A program made the position numbers and the translations under genes. Source: Bacillota bacterium (GTDB lineage Bacteria; Bacillota; Negativicutes; Sporomusales; Sporomusaceae). From it: a DNA stretch of 64,000 nt. The notes beneath the pieces were generated by a model. That model had not been told where the DNA came from. It did not search any database and saw only the letters and a list, made by a program, of their open reading frames with translations. Where the stretch lies: contig JAEZVB010000111.1 in the NCBI GenBank assembly GCA_023443285.1, positions 1 through 64,000 of the forward strand, written 5' to 3'. The stretch's first letter is position 1. Each line of letters opens with the position of its first letter. Below are positions 52,286-61,840 of the stretch, one piece after another.

Positions 52286-54079
52286 TTGCCTGAAGTACAT
52301 GGAGAAACAACCGGCTTAAAAAAAACAGTTATTGATAGTTTAGAACAGCTTTATGAATATACAGTTCCTTTTGGGCAGACAATTACGAATGAATTGGCAC
52401 AAGCTATGGCTGCTATTGCTGAGTCGCTTAATCGGGAAATTGCCGTATATATTAACCGACGGGGGAATGTCGTCCAGGTTGCTGTTGGTGATACTAAGAC
52501 GGTATCTCTACCGGAAACAGACGGTAGACGAGCCTTACACAGATTAAGTGGTATTCGCTGCATCCATACCCATCCTGGGGGAGATAGTCAGCTGAGCAAT
52601 GTAGATGTGGCATCACTTAAAAAGATGCGCTTTGACATCATGGCCGCAATCGGTATTAAAGATGGACTTCAAGAAATCAGTTTTGGTTTCATTGCTGGAC
52701 ATAATGCAGATAGCTATGAAGTGCAGTCAGTTGGTCCATTGTCTTTAGCCGATTTTGTGCAAATAGATCTAAGCTATCTGACTAATCAAATTGAGCGATT
52801 GTTAGAAACTAGAGAAGCTGCTTCTAATATTGAACAGGCTGAAAAGGCACTACTGGTTGGTATTGAACGGCAAGGTGAATGGGATGTTGCCGATTCGCTT
52901 AGTGAACTAGCGCAACTGGCTCAGACGGCAGGGGCTGAAGTAGCAGGTTCAGTCTGGCAAAAACGCAGTCGTACTGATCCATCGTTTTATATTGGTCGCG
53001 GTAAGGTTCAGGAGATGAGCCTTATTCGCCAAGAACTGGGTGTCAATGTCGTTATTTTTGATGACGAACTTTCTCCAGCTCAACAACGTAATTTAGAACA
53101 AGTACTAGGTATTAAAGTGATTGATAGATCGGCATTAATATTGGATATTTTTGCACAGCGCGCACGTTCTCATGAAGGCAAGTTGCAAGTTGAACTGGCT
53201 CAGTTAAAATATAATCTTCCGCGTTTAGGCGGCCAAGGTTTGGTGTTATCGCGTTTAGGTGGTGGAATTGGTACCAGAGGACCGGGGGAAACAAAACTTG
53301 AAGTTGACCGGCGGCGAATAAGAGCAAGAATTAGTGATATTGAGAAAGAAATTGAAAACCAGAAAACACATCGATCTTTGCATAGAGAGCGGCGTCAGGC
53401 AACTAAAATTCCTACTGTTGCATTAGTCGGTTATACTAATGCTGGAAAATCAAGTTTACTTAATAAACTTACCGCTGCTGAAGTATTAGCAGAGGACAAA
53501 CTGTTTGCAACGTTAGATCCAACGACACGGCGCACAAAATTACCAAGCGGAAAAGAATTTTTGATCACAGATACTGTCGGATTCATACAAAAACTTCCTC
53601 ATCAGTTAATTGCAGCTTTTCGTGGCACGCTGGAAGAGGTGGTGCAAGCTGATTTACTGCTTCATGTTATTGATGCCAGTCATCCGCAGTTTGAAAAGCA
53701 AAGTCTCGCTGTATACACCGTACTGAAAGAACTTGGCGCTGATTCCAAACCGGTGATAACTGTATTTAATAAGATAGATAAAGTTGATAGTGAATATGTG
53801 ACAGAACGTATGCTTCGGCAAGCCGGCAGTATTGCCATATCAGCTATTGAGGGAACCCATGTCGATAAGCTGCTTGCTATGATAGAAAGTACTATTAAAG
53901 CAACAAGCGTGGATGTAAAGTTAATAATACCTTATGACGATAGTGGATTTATGGCAAAACTGTATGCCGTTGCTACTGTAATTTCGGTGGATTATCGCAC
54001 AGAAGGAATTGTTGTTGTTGCTTCCTTATCGCCAGAATATTTGGAGCGGTATAGGAAATATGTTGTAGGAGATGAGTAA
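52286..54079 (+). CDS. hflX: GTPase HflX with N-terminal RadC/JAMM-like domain
   Basis: 597 residues, start TTG 52286 after AGGGGTG. The C-terminal 400 residues are canonical HflX: GTP-binding-N domain with YIGRGKVQE, ARSHEGKLQVELAQL, then the G domain with G1 GYTNAGKS at 382-389, DTVGF, and NKID. HflX splits or rescues stalled ribosomes. The N-terminal 170 residues are extra compared with the usual 420-residue protein and contain HTHP-GGDSQL-SNVD (H94, H96, S104, D107), the same spacing as the JAMM metal motif of RadC, with E51 as possible catalytic acid. hflX follows spoVK in B. subtilis as well. Confidence 0.92.
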   Translation: MPEVHGETTGLKKTVIDSLEQLYEYTVPFGQTITNELAQAMAAIAESLNREIAVYINRRGNVVQVAVGDTKTVSLPETDGRRALHRLSGIRCIHTHPGGDSQLSNVDVASLKKMRFDIMAAIGIKDGLQEISFGFIAGHNADSYEVQSVGPLSLADFVQIDLSYLTNQIERLLETREAASNIEQAEKALLVGIERQGEWDVADSLSELAQLAQTAGAEVAGSVWQKRSRTDPSFYIGRGKVQEMSLIRQELGVNVVIFDDELSPAQQRNLEQVLGIKVIDRSALILDIFAQRARSHEGKLQVELAQLKYNLPRLGGQGLVLSRLGGGIGTRGPGETKLEVDRRRIRARISDIEKEIENQKTHRSLHRERRQATKIPTVALVGYTNAGKSSLLNKLTAAEVLAEDKLFATLDPTTRRTKLPSGKEFLITDTVGFIQKLPHQLIAAFRGTLEEVVQADLLLHVIDASHPQFEKQSLAVYTVLKELGADSKPVITVFNKIDKVDSEYVTERMLRQAGSIAISAIEGTHVDKLLAMIESTIKATSVDVKLIIPYDDSGFMAKLYAVATVISVDYRTEGIVVVASLSPEYLERYRKYVVGDE

Positions 54080-54082
54080 TGA

Positions 54083-55324
54083 ATGAGTTTGTTTTCGGAT
54101 CAGATTATGGATTTAAAACTAGTAGCAATAGACCAGGCGCGGCCGTTATTTGCGAGGATTGATGAGATATCGGAAAGTAATACAGCTAGAGTACTTAGCG
54201 CTTTTCGCAACCAACAAGTTTCTGAATATCTTTTTCGTACAACAACAGGCTATGGCTACGGTGATAGTGGTCGGGATCGCCTCGAAGAAGTCTGGGCAGA
54301 ACTATGTGGGGCAGAAAAAGCTTTGGTACGTACTCAATTTGTATCTGGAACGCATGCATTGTCTTGTGTCTTATTCGGCTTGCTGCGTCCGGGAGATGAG
54401 CTACTGGCTATTACGGGAGCTCCATATGACACAATGCAGACAGTCATTGGACAGGCAGTTCATACTCCGGGTTCACTAAAGGAGTGTGGTATTAGTTATC
54501 AGGAAATGCCTATGAACCAAGATGGAATCGATCTGGCCGCTATTCCGCGATACATGAAAAACAATACTAAAATGGTACTGATTCAGCGTTCACGCGGCTA
54601 TAGCTTGCGAAAACCATTATCTGTTAATGAAATTAGGGTTGCGTGTGCTGAAATAAAGAGACACAATCCGAATTGTATTTGTTTTGTGGATAACTGTTAT
54701 GGCGAATTTGTAGATACCATTGAGCCGACAGCAGTAGGTGCAGATATAATGGCAGGGTCATTAATTAAAAACCCTGGTGGCGGATTAGCGCCTTCAGGTG
54801 GATATATTGCGGGTAAAGCAGAATTAGTTGACATGGCCTCATATCGTTTAACAGCACCAGGGTTGGGCGGAAATCTCGGGGCTAGTCTCGCGGACAGTCG
54901 CTTACTATATCAAGGTTTGTTTTTAGCGCCACATGTTGTGGCACAGGCATTAAAAGGAGTCATATTTGCTGCAATATTGTTTGATTTGTTGGGATATAAA
55001 ACTTTGCCGCATTTTAACGAGCAAAGAAGCGATATTATTCAAGCTATTGAGCTTGGATCGCCGGAGAAAATGATTGCATTTTGCCAAGGTCTACAACAAT
55101 ATTCGCCAGTGGACGCTCATGTAAAGCCAATACCCGGATCAATGCCAGGATATACAGATCAGGTAATTATGGCCGGAGGCACGTTTATTCAAGGTTCATC
55201 AATTGAACTTAGTGCAGATGGGCCATTGCGGCCGCCTTATATCATATATTTACAAGGAGGATTAACCTTTGAGCATGCTTCCCTGGGGATACTAGGAGCA
55301 GCAAATGCAATTGTAAATATATAA
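54083..55324 (+). CDS. ynbB: Methionine gamma-lyase family protein (YnbB-like)
   Basis: 413 residues, a fold-type I PLP enzyme of the YnbB/aluminium-resistance group. The probable Schiff-base lysine is in SLIKNPGGG, and RTQFVSGTHALSCVLFG is the PLP-phosphate-binding region; VDNCYGEFVD holds the PLP-ring Asp. The enzymatic activity of YnbB is not established. It starts four bases after hflX, and the hflX-ynbB pair is conserved as in Bacillus. Confidence 0.9.
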   Translation: MSLFSDQIMDLKLVAIDQARPLFARIDEISESNTARVLSAFRNQQVSEYLFRTTTGYGYGDSGRDRLEEVWAELCGAEKALVRTQFVSGTHALSCVLFGLLRPGDELLAITGAPYDTMQTVIGQAVHTPGSLKECGISYQEMPMNQDGIDLAAIPRYMKNNTKMVLIQRSRGYSLRKPLSVNEIRVACAEIKRHNPNCICFVDNCYGEFVDTIEPTAVGADIMAGSLIKNPGGGLAPSGGYIAGKAELVDMASYRLTAPGLGGNLGASLADSRLLYQGLFLAPHVVAQALKGVIFAAILFDLLGYKTLPHFNEQRSDIIQAIELGSPEKMIAFCQGLQQYSPVDAHVKPIPGSMPGYTDQVIMAGGTFIQGSSIELSADGPLRPPYIIYLQGGLTFEHASLGILGAANAIVNI

Positions 55325-55450
55325 TTCAGACATTTCTTTGCATATTTCTGAAATAGAACTAATATAATGACAGGAAAAAAAGTAAAAGCGTCGAATAAAG
55401 CAAAAGTATGACTGCGTATGGCTTGAAAAATATATGTTTTGGTGGTTAAC

Positions 55451-57556
55451 GTGGGATATATAATTGCTAGTTTTATTGCTATATTTATTACGACGCTGCT
55501 TGTATACAAAGTTGCCAACAAACTATTCGGACTTGGCTTACGATTAAAGCCAATCCTGCTGTGTGCAGTATGCGCGATGCTTATTAGCCTAGTTTTGCCC
55601 AAAATAATTGTGGGATTTGCTGGTTTACCGGCTACCTTGGGAGTATTGGCAATTTTTGCAGTTGTATTTGCCTACTTTATTGCTAGAAGTGAGGATACGC
55701 CGCTACCGAATCAGAAGACAGATGCGGATGAAGATAATGCTTATTGTCTTGTAGATACGCTCGCTCAGCCCGAAGTACTAGGTAATGTGGTTATTCAGCC
55801 TGAGAGTGTTTATCAGTCCGCAAATGAGAGCGATTGCAATGAAATAAGTAATGGTGCGACTGCTTTAAGTAACATGGCCGTGGGAAGCGGCGACACAGAT
55901 AATAGTGAATACCTACCAGAAAGTCAGACAATTTTACATCGAGATACAGATGAGCTAAAGCTTGAAACTTTGCCTATTGAGGATATGGTTTCCGCTAGGG
56001 ATCAAGAGACCGGTATTCTTTTGGAAACAAAAGTTGATGAGCAGGAATTAATGGATGCTGTTCCAGTTGTTGAGGCAGATATGAAGTCTGATATAGCGGA
56101 ATTAGCTAGTGATGATTTGCCTGCTGAAAGCGCCAATGCTGTTGAAGGCGTTATAGTAGAACAACCGACTCCAGAAGAATTAGCGGATGCTGTTCCAATT
56201 GTTGAGGCAGATATGGAGTCTGATATAGCGGAACTAGCTAATGATGATTTGTTTGCCGAAATCACCGACACTATCGAAAGCGTTCTAGTAGAGCAACAAC
56301 TTATGGATAGTCAGGAAAGTCTGGAAGATAATCAACTGGAAGCAGAAGGCGATAATGAGAACCAAGAGCCTAGTGCCATTTTGGCTACAGAAGTAGAAGC
56401 TGTTGAAAAGGAAATAATGGAAGAACAACAGACTGCGGAAGAAGAAGCGGCGAGTGTTATTCAAACTATTGATGCAGATATCGAGTCTGATATAGCGGAA
56501 GTAGCCAACGTTATTTTGACTGCTGATACTACTGATATTTTGGAAGACAAGATAGTAGAGCAACAGCTTATGGATAGTCAGGAAAACCTGGAAGATAATC
56601 TTAATCAATCGGAGACCGAAGGCGATAATGAGGAGAACCAAGAGCCTAGTGCCATTTTGGCTACAGAAGTAGAAGCTGTTGAAAAGGAAATAATGGAAGA
56701 ACAACAGACTGCAGAAGAAGAAGCGGCGAGTGTTGTTCAAGCTGTTGATGCAGATATCGAGTCTGATATAGCAGAATTAGCCAACGTTATTTTGACTGCT
56801 GATACTACTGATATTTTGGAAGACAAGATGGTAGAGCAACAGCTTATGGATAGTCAGGAAAAGCTAGTAGACAATCATAATCAACTAGAGATAGAAGCTG
56901 ATTATGAAATGTCTACACCTGGGCTGGAGTTCCAACAGGCTATCCCAAGAGAGGTTTCCAGTATTGGAGAAGATGAAATCAAGGATTTTGCGGAACCAGG
57001 TCAAATAACTGCGGAAGTCTTGCCGAGAATGACCGAGGAGTCTATTGGCGAAGAAATAATAATACAAGATAAATTACCTGGGGAGCCGTCATTTGTGCAG
57101 GAGGCTGATGAATTAATGATGGAATGCACTGAACTAAACGTAGATCCTGTACAAATTGATTCGGAGAGTCTGGACGATTTGATCGATCTTGCATTCATGA
57201 GTAAAGAAAATCAGGATTACAACAATGCATTTAAGACATTTAAAAAGGCATTGGCATTATATCCTAATAGTGAAGCAGCACCATTTCTCGTGGTAGAAAT
57301 TGGTAATATTTTAAAGAAAATGGGTAATTACGATGAAGCAATCAAAGTGTTTTCAGATGGTCGTAATTTATCTAAAACAAAGCAAGATGAAATGATGGAA
57401 CAGGAATTTATTAGTACTATTGCTTATTTGCGGATTACCAAAAATATTTTGCTTCAAAATCGTCTTGGAAGTATCCCGTTTCTAGAGATTCCACCGCAAA
57501 TATTGGATCAGATTGAGGAAGAATTTCGTGAATGGCGTAGTGTAGGTAATATCTAA
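55451..57556 (+). CDS. Membrane-anchored acidic repeat protein with TPR
   Basis: About 701 residues from GTG 55451 (upstream TTG 55439 is also open). Two or three membrane helices occupy the first 75 residues. A long, strongly acidic, Glu/Asp/Ala-rich region (about 90-580) follows, with repeats of the unit VEADMESDIAELANDDL and, at 56291-56880, two long tandem copies of 89 and 92 residues that are almost identical at DNA level. A C-terminal TPR pair (NYNNAFKTFKKALALYPNS; GNYDEAIKVFSDG) ends it. The role is unknown; this looks like a scaffold with a flexible acidic spacer. Confidence 0.8.
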   Translation: MGYIIASFIAIFITTLLVYKVANKLFGLGLRLKPILLCAVCAMLISLVLPKIIVGFAGLPATLGVLAIFAVVFAYFIARSEDTPLPNQKTDADEDNAYCLVDTLAQPEVLGNVVIQPESVYQSANESDCNEISNGATALSNMAVGSGDTDNSEYLPESQTILHRDTDELKLETLPIEDMVSARDQETGILLETKVDEQELMDAVPVVEADMKSDIAELASDDLPAESANAVEGVIVEQPTPEELADAVPIVEADMESDIAELANDDLFAEITDTIESVLVEQQLMDSQESLEDNQLEAEGDNENQEPSAILATEVEAVEKEIMEEQQTAEEEAASVIQTIDADIESDIAEVANVILTADTTDILEDKIVEQQLMDSQENLEDNLNQSETEGDNEENQEPSAILATEVEAVEKEIMEEQQTAEEEAASVVQAVDADIESDIAELANVILTADTTDILEDKMVEQQLMDSQEKLVDNHNQLEIEADYEMSTPGLEFQQAIPREVSSIGEDEIKDFAEPGQITAEVLPRMTEESIGEEIIIQDKLPGEPSFVQEADELMMECTELNVDPVQIDSESLDDLIDLAFMSKENQDYNNAFKTFKKALALYPNSEAAPFLVVEIGNILKKMGNYDEAIKVFSDGRNLSKTKQDEMMEQEFISTIAYLRITKNILLQNRLGSIPFLEIPPQILDQIEEEFREWRSVGNI
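56291..56836 (+). repeat. Long in-frame tandem repeat within the acidic TPR gene
   Basis: The segment starting GAGCAACAACTTATGGATAG at 56291 recurs at 56558 (period 267 bp) and its beginning again at 56834 (period 276 bp). Long tracts are identical, so the duplication is recent or kept uniform by recombination; both periods preserve the frame. Confidence 0.85.
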
Positions 57557-57581
57557 TTATGAAATATATGGAGGGCATAAG

Positions 57582-58391
57582 ATGAAAAAAAGTGTGGACA
57601 TTATTGGACAACCTGTGATTAGCATTACTGAAGGCAAGGAGTTTGGTAATGTTAAAGATCTTCTTATCAACTATACTAATGGCACTATAGCTGCATTGGT
57701 TATTGATGATGGAAAATGGTATTTAGGTGCTAAGCTTGTACCGTTCAATACAATAACTGGTCTTGGTGAATCTGCCGTGACTATCAACAATAGCAGTGAT
57801 ATTGCAACTGCTACTGGCAACACGGAATTTGAAAAACTGTTTGAAGCTGGTATAAAAATTATTGGTACTAAAGTTCTTACTAAAGGTGGCAAGATTCAAG
57901 GCAAGATTAATGAAATTTTGATTGATAACTCAGGTAAAATAGATTCATGCGAAATGGAAAAAGTAGATGGCGAAGTTGTACAACTTCCTGCACAAAATGT
58001 GGTTACCTTTGGTAAAGAGGTAGTAATTATCTCTGACAGTAATGAGGCAGAAAGTACTGCTGTAACACAAAGTGTTGAAATTATTGAAACTAGCCCGGTT
58101 CAACCAGAGCAAATTTCTGAACCGCCTGTAGAAGATAGTGCTCCTGCTTTGCAAGCTGAGGTTGAAGCAACAACTGAGGAAGTTCAGGAGAAAGAACAGC
58201 CTGTTGATGATTCAGCAAAGAAATTTGATGATAAACACCGCAAGTTCTTACTTGGAAAGAAAGCTTCTCGGCGTATCGAAACTGATAATGGCGTCCTGAT
58301 TGTTGAGCAAGGTGGCGATATTACCGAAGAAGTTCTGCAAAAGGCTAAGCTTGCAGGTAAATTCGTAGAGCTGTCAATGAATATTCAATAA
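57582..58391 (+). CDS. Double PRC-barrel domain protein
   Basis: 269 residues. Two PRC-barrel domains (VDIIGQPVISITEGKEFGNVKDL, 4-80; IIGTKVLTKGGKIQGKINEIL, 92-155) are followed by an acidic Glu/Pro/Val-rich linker (about 160-212) and a C-terminal segment containing FLLGKKASRRIETDNG. PRC-barrels are adaptor-like folds in RNA processing and sporulation proteins. It starts 26 bp after the TPR protein with GGAGGG, so the two probably share an operon. Confidence 0.85.
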   Translation: MKKSVDIIGQPVISITEGKEFGNVKDLLINYTNGTIAALVIDDGKWYLGAKLVPFNTITGLGESAVTINNSSDIATATGNTEFEKLFEAGIKIIGTKVLTKGGKIQGKINEILIDNSGKIDSCEMEKVDGEVVQLPAQNVVTFGKEVVIISDSNEAESTAVTQSVEIIETSPVQPEQISEPPVEDSAPALQAEVEATTEEVQEKEQPVDDSAKKFDDKHRKFLLGKKASRRIETDNGVLIVEQGGDITEEVLQKAKLAGKFVELSMNIQ

Positions 58392-58397
58392 AATATC

Positions 58398-58439
58398 ATA
58401 TATAGTTTTCCCCGCTATAATAGCGGGGAAAACTATATT
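58398..58439 (+). terminator. Long perfect hairpin terminator
   Basis: ATATAGTTTTCCCCGCTA pairs with TAGCGGGGAAAACTATAT, an 18-bp perfect stem with a 2- or 3-base loop. No long T-run follows, but T residues within the stem provide one in either direction. Confidence 0.7.
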
Positions 58440-58465
58440 AACACTTAACACAATGAAAGGATTGA

Positions 58466-59854
58466 GTGTGTTTTGTGCAGACTGTAACATCAAAAAATGC
58501 AAACATATTTTTGTTTTTAATTATTATAATGCTATTTAGTTCAGTAAGTATGATTGCAGCTAATACAGCTTTTTTAGTCACAGATGAAATCTATCAAGGG
58601 GTCACTGTTGGCGATATTCATGTTGGTGGTTTATCAGTCGTGCAGGCACAGGATAAAATTGCCAAAACATTTAAAGAGCGGACTGCAAAGGCACCAGCAA
58701 TTACAGCAGTATATAAAGATAAAAAATGGACAATTTCTGCTCAAGATATTGACCTGAGTATTCAAGCTGATAAATTAGCCCAGCAGGCATATGAGGTTGG
58801 GCGAACCGGTAATATTATATATCGTCTTAAAGAAAGATACTTAGCGGTTAATCAGGGGCATCATTTGCCATTGACTGTCCAATGCAATCGTGAAAAAATT
58901 CAAGATAGTCTAGAAAATATTGCTAAGACTATTGATCAACAGCCACGAAATGCTAGATTGAAATTAGTGGAAAATTTCCAAGTTGCAATTGATCCAGAGC
59001 TAATAGGACATAAGGTTGATATAAATAAAACGTTAGCAGAGGTTATTAGTAACCTTAATGATAAGGTTACTATCACTTTAACCATAGCTGTAGAAGACTT
59101 TATACCGGCAATAGTAGCTAGTGATCTTGCTCATATTGATGGGGTAATTGCTTCTTATATTACGCATTTCGACCCTTGGGATCAAAACCGAGCGCAAAAT
59201 GTGACATTGGCAGCCCGCAGTATTAATGGTATTTTGGTTAAAACCGGAGAAATATTTTCTTTCAATGATGTTGTTGGGCTAAGGTTACCTAAATACGGCT
59301 ATAAAGAAGCTCCTGGATATATTAACGGAGTTTTAGTCCCTGACTGGGGTGGGGGAGTATGTCAGGTTAGTAGTACTTTGTATAATGCCGCTTTGTTAGC
59401 AGATTTAAGTATTGAGGAACGAACAGCTCATTTTCATCCACCCGGCTATGTTCCGCTAGGCCAGGATGCAACAGTTGCAGATAATCAACTGGATTTTAAG
59501 TTTAAAAATACACTGACTCAAAATATTTATATTACTAGTGAAATATTTGGAAATAGACTTGTGGTTAACATTTTCGGTAAGCAGATGGAAAGAGCGCCTG
59601 AAATTTATGTGGTTTCTGCAGATAAAAGGGTATTGGAACCGAATACTATCATCCGTCAAGATCAGTCCCTGGAATTAGGAAAAGAACTTGTTGAGGATGA
59701 AGGCCAAAAAGGCTTTCAGATAACTACCTACCGTATTAAAAAAATCGATGGCAAAATTGTCAATCAGGAACTATTGGCATCAGATGAGTTTAAACCAGTT
59801 GATAGGATAGTTCGTGTTGGTACTAAAGTTCCAGCGAAGCAACCTAAGAAATAG
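58466..59854 (+). CDS. VanW family protein (YoaR-like)
   Basis: 462 residues with an N-terminal membrane anchor (about 13-35), then a peptidoglycan-binding-like domain (GVTVGDIHVGGLSVVQAQDKI), then the VanW domain with SFNDVVGLR, GGGVCQVSSTLYNAALLADL and ERTAHFHPPGYVPLGQDATV. VanW proteins are surface proteins linked to cell-wall metabolism; the catalytic role, if any, is unknown (GGGVCQVSST suggests a cysteine active site). The start is GTG 58466 with AAAGGA upstream. Confidence 0.88.
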   Translation: MCFVQTVTSKNANIFLFLIIIMLFSSVSMIAANTAFLVTDEIYQGVTVGDIHVGGLSVVQAQDKIAKTFKERTAKAPAITAVYKDKKWTISAQDIDLSIQADKLAQQAYEVGRTGNIIYRLKERYLAVNQGHHLPLTVQCNREKIQDSLENIAKTIDQQPRNARLKLVENFQVAIDPELIGHKVDINKTLAEVISNLNDKVTITLTIAVEDFIPAIVASDLAHIDGVIASYITHFDPWDQNRAQNVTLAARSINGILVKTGEIFSFNDVVGLRLPKYGYKEAPGYINGVLVPDWGGGVCQVSSTLYNAALLADLSIEERTAHFHPPGYVPLGQDATVADNQLDFKFKNTLTQNIYITSEIFGNRLVVNIFGKQMERAPEIYVVSADKRVLEPNTIIRQDQSLELGKELVEDEGQKGFQITTYRIKKIDGKIVNQELLASDEFKPVDRIVRVGTKVPAKQPKK

Positions 59855-59879
59855 CACTGATTATATTTATTTTAAATTA

Positions 59880-59915
59880 AAATAAGAGCAGCTCTGCGAG
59901 AGCTGCTCTTATTAT
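59880..59915. terminator. Bidirectional terminator between VanW and lexA
   Basis: AATAAGAGCAGCTCT-GCG-AGAGCTGCTCTTATT is a perfect 15-bp stem with A/T-rich flanks, serving both converging genes. Confidence 0.9.
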
Positions 59916-59919
59916 TTTC

Positions 59920-60546
59920 TTATTGAAGCTGACGAAATACCCCGATAACTTTACCTAATATGCTAACATTGCGGGAACATATTGGTTCCATCGTTGAATT
60001 CTCAGGTTGTAAACGAATATAGTCTTTTTCTTTGAAAAAACGTTTTACAGTGGCTTCTTCTTCATCGAGAAGGGCAACTACAATATCACCATTACGGGCA
60101 GTAGTTTGACTACGTACTAGAACATAGTCACCGTCCAAAATTCCCGCGTCAATCATGCTAGTACCTTTTACTGCAAGCATAAAAGTGTCAGAGTCTCCCA
60201 CTAGTTCTGTTGGGAAAGGATAAGTTTCTTCAATGTTTTCAACTGCTAAAATTGGTTCACCAGCAGTTACTCTTCCTACTAATGGTACTGGAGTAATTTG
60301 TTTTTGACGCCAAGGTGCTTCTTCTAATACATCGATAGCGCGCGGCTTAGTAGGATCCCTGCGAATAAAGCCCAGAGATTCAAGCTTTGATAAATAACTA
60401 TGTACTGTGGAACTAGAACTTAACCCGACAGCCTCACCTATTTCCCGTACAGATGGGGGATAGCCTTTACTCCGAAGCGCATCTTTAATATATTTTAATA
60501 TTTGTTTTTGTCTGGCATTAAGCAATGCTTCTTTAGCAATACTCAT
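59920..60546 (-). CDS. lexA: LexA repressor
   Basis: 208 residues. An N-terminal winged-helix domain ([39 protein letters not shown] read as two parts, about 9-46) binds SOS boxes. The cleavage site is A95-G96 in VTAGEP, and the catalytic dyad is S130 (KGTSM) and K168 (ATVKRF). RecA filaments trigger its self-cleavage. A LexA-box-like site overlaps its own promoter, so it is probably autoregulated. Confidence 0.96.
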   Translation of the reverse strand: MSIAKEALLNARQKQILKYIKDALRSKGYPPSVREIGEAVGLSSSSTVHSYLSKLESLGFIRRDPTKPRAIDVLEEAPWRQKQITPVPLVGRVTAGEPILAVENIEETYPFPTELVGDSDTFMLAVKGTSMIDAGILDGDYVLVRSQTTARNGDIVVALLDEEEATVKRFFKEKDYIRLQPENSTMEPICSRNVSILGKVIGVFRQLQ

Positions 60547-60579
60547 AGATCCACCACCGATTCTTAAGATTATAGTACT

Positions 60580-60619
60580 ATTATAACAACCATACCCATA
60601 ATATGCAAACGTTCGTTCG
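60580..60619 (-). promoter_or_regulatory. lexA promoter with overlapping LexA-box-like site
   Basis: On the minus strand TTGCAT (plus 60603-60608) and TATAAT (plus 60580-60585) are 17 bp apart. The site CAAACGTTCGTTCG (60606-60619, plus strand) matches the Firmicute LexA consensus with two mismatches and overlaps the -35. Confidence 0.75.
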
Positions 60620-60836
60620 TAATAATTGTTGCTTTAACCTTCTTTTTCTTATAAACAGCTGTTTAAATTTACCAAGGATTTTGTGTATTTAAATATACTA
60701 CTAGAAAACATATATATTTAACAATTATTTACGCAGTTATGTGTTACAATAATAGTGTATCAAGCATTATAGTTTAACTATATAATAATGTTGCATGCTT
60801 GAGGCGGCAGAAAAAACATGTGAGGAGTGGATATTT

Positions 60837-61079
60837 ATGTGTGATGAACATGACCTTGAAATGACTGATGAAATCCCGGTGCTTTTTACTGATGATGTTG
60901 AACTCCTTGGAGACCGTTTGATGGATATTATTATTGCGATGGGCTTGCCTGAAGAGCAGACTAATGCAGTTCTTCGATTGATTAATGATGCAGTTGAAGA
61001 GCATCATCAAAACATTCTTGATACCTTCGAGGATACTATCGATATCGACAATGAAACTGACGAAGAAGAGGGTATATAG
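60837..61079 (+). CDS. Small acidic protein of unknown function
   Basis: 80 residues from ATG 60837 (GAGGAG just upstream), strongly acidic, with a helical core (LLGDRLMDIIIAMGLPEEQTNAVLRLINDAVEEHH, read in parts) and an Asp/Glu tail. Not recognised. It is divergent from lexA and followed by its own terminator. The 290-bp gap between lexA and this gene holds the lexA promoter; no clear SOS box faces this gene apart from the one near lexA. Confidence 0.65.
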   Translation: MCDEHDLEMTDEIPVLFTDDVELLGDRLMDIIIAMGLPEEQTNAVLRLINDAVEEHHQNILDTFEDTIDIDNETDEEEGI

Positions 61080-61085
61080 TTCTTG

Positions 61086-61113
61086 TAAAGCCGCAAAATT
61101 TGCGGCTTTTTTT
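61086..61113 (+). terminator. Terminator after the small acidic gene
   Basis: AAAGCCGC-AAAATTT-GCGGCTTT followed by TTTTT. Confidence 0.88.
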
Positions 61114-61289
61114 GTACGGTTATGGTATAAGGTGAAAGGAGAATGGACTAATAACGCACATAATTTAATTGTGAGTTTATGGAAATAGTGTTACAATGTA
61201 CTCATAATGACTTTGTGATTTTGCCGATTTCTTAGGTTTCATCCTCGTAAATTTATTATGAGTATAGACATTGAGAGGTATATTAGATT

Positions 61290-61811
61290 ATGTATATTGA
61301 AAAACGGAAGAATGGAACGTTTTATTTAAAAAAAAGCGTATATAATCCTGATACCAAAATGCCTCAAAATACATCTATTTATCTTGGCTCAAATCCTGTA
61401 CAGGCAAAAGATAAGCTAAAGAATCTTACGGACGATTCAGCACTGCTAGAACAAATACCTGATGTCTTCCCGTATGAGATTGAAATTGATAAGGCAATTA
61501 AGAATCTTCAAAAACTAAGTGATTTGCGGACTGAGGGTATAAATAGGCTAATTAAAGATTATTTAAATGACCTATTATACGCAAAACAATTCCTTCTTAT
61601 AGCACAGGAAGGAACGGTAGTTCCTACTGTTGACTGTCCAGATTGTCGCTTTAAGAATGTAGGTTTTTGTGAGCATTTTAAACACCGGTTTCTGAGTGGA
61701 AACGGAAGATATAAAGATGGCAAACCAGTACGATGTCTTGCCTGTGAATTGGAGAAGAACAAACCACCTCATGGTACAATTAAACTTCCTCGCGATTTCA
61801 GAACGCAATAA
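61290..61811 (+). CDS. Unknown protein with Cys/His metal-binding pattern
   Basis: 173 residues starting ATG 61290. The N-terminal 30 residues (YIEKRKNGTFYLKKSVYNP) resemble the start of an integrase-type SAM-like or beta-hairpin DNA-contacting arm, but no catalytic domain follows. The C-terminal third has CPDC, GFCEHFKH and CLAC, a likely zinc-binding cluster. It is sandwiched between lexA and a YneA-like gene. I do not recognise the family. Confidence 0.65.
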   Translation: MYIEKRKNGTFYLKKSVYNPDTKMPQNTSIYLGSNPVQAKDKLKNLTDDSALLEQIPDVFPYEIEIDKAIKNLQKLSDLRTEGINRLIKDYLNDLLYAKQFLLIAQEGTVVPTVDCPDCRFKNVGFCEHFKHRFLSGNGRYKDGKPVRCLACELEKNKPPHGTIKLPRDFRTQ

Positions 61812-61840
61812 AGTAGTTACGGTATTCCCAATAAAACAAA

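Noticed and set aside
56285..56740. 151-codon minus-strand ORF with Phe/Leu-rich repeats
   Set aside because: It is the antisense of the acidic repeat region; the repetition comes from the plus-strand gene.
56036..56880. CRISPR-like array
   Set aside because: The repeats are long, in frame with a protein and without spacers of constant length; they encode acidic protein units.
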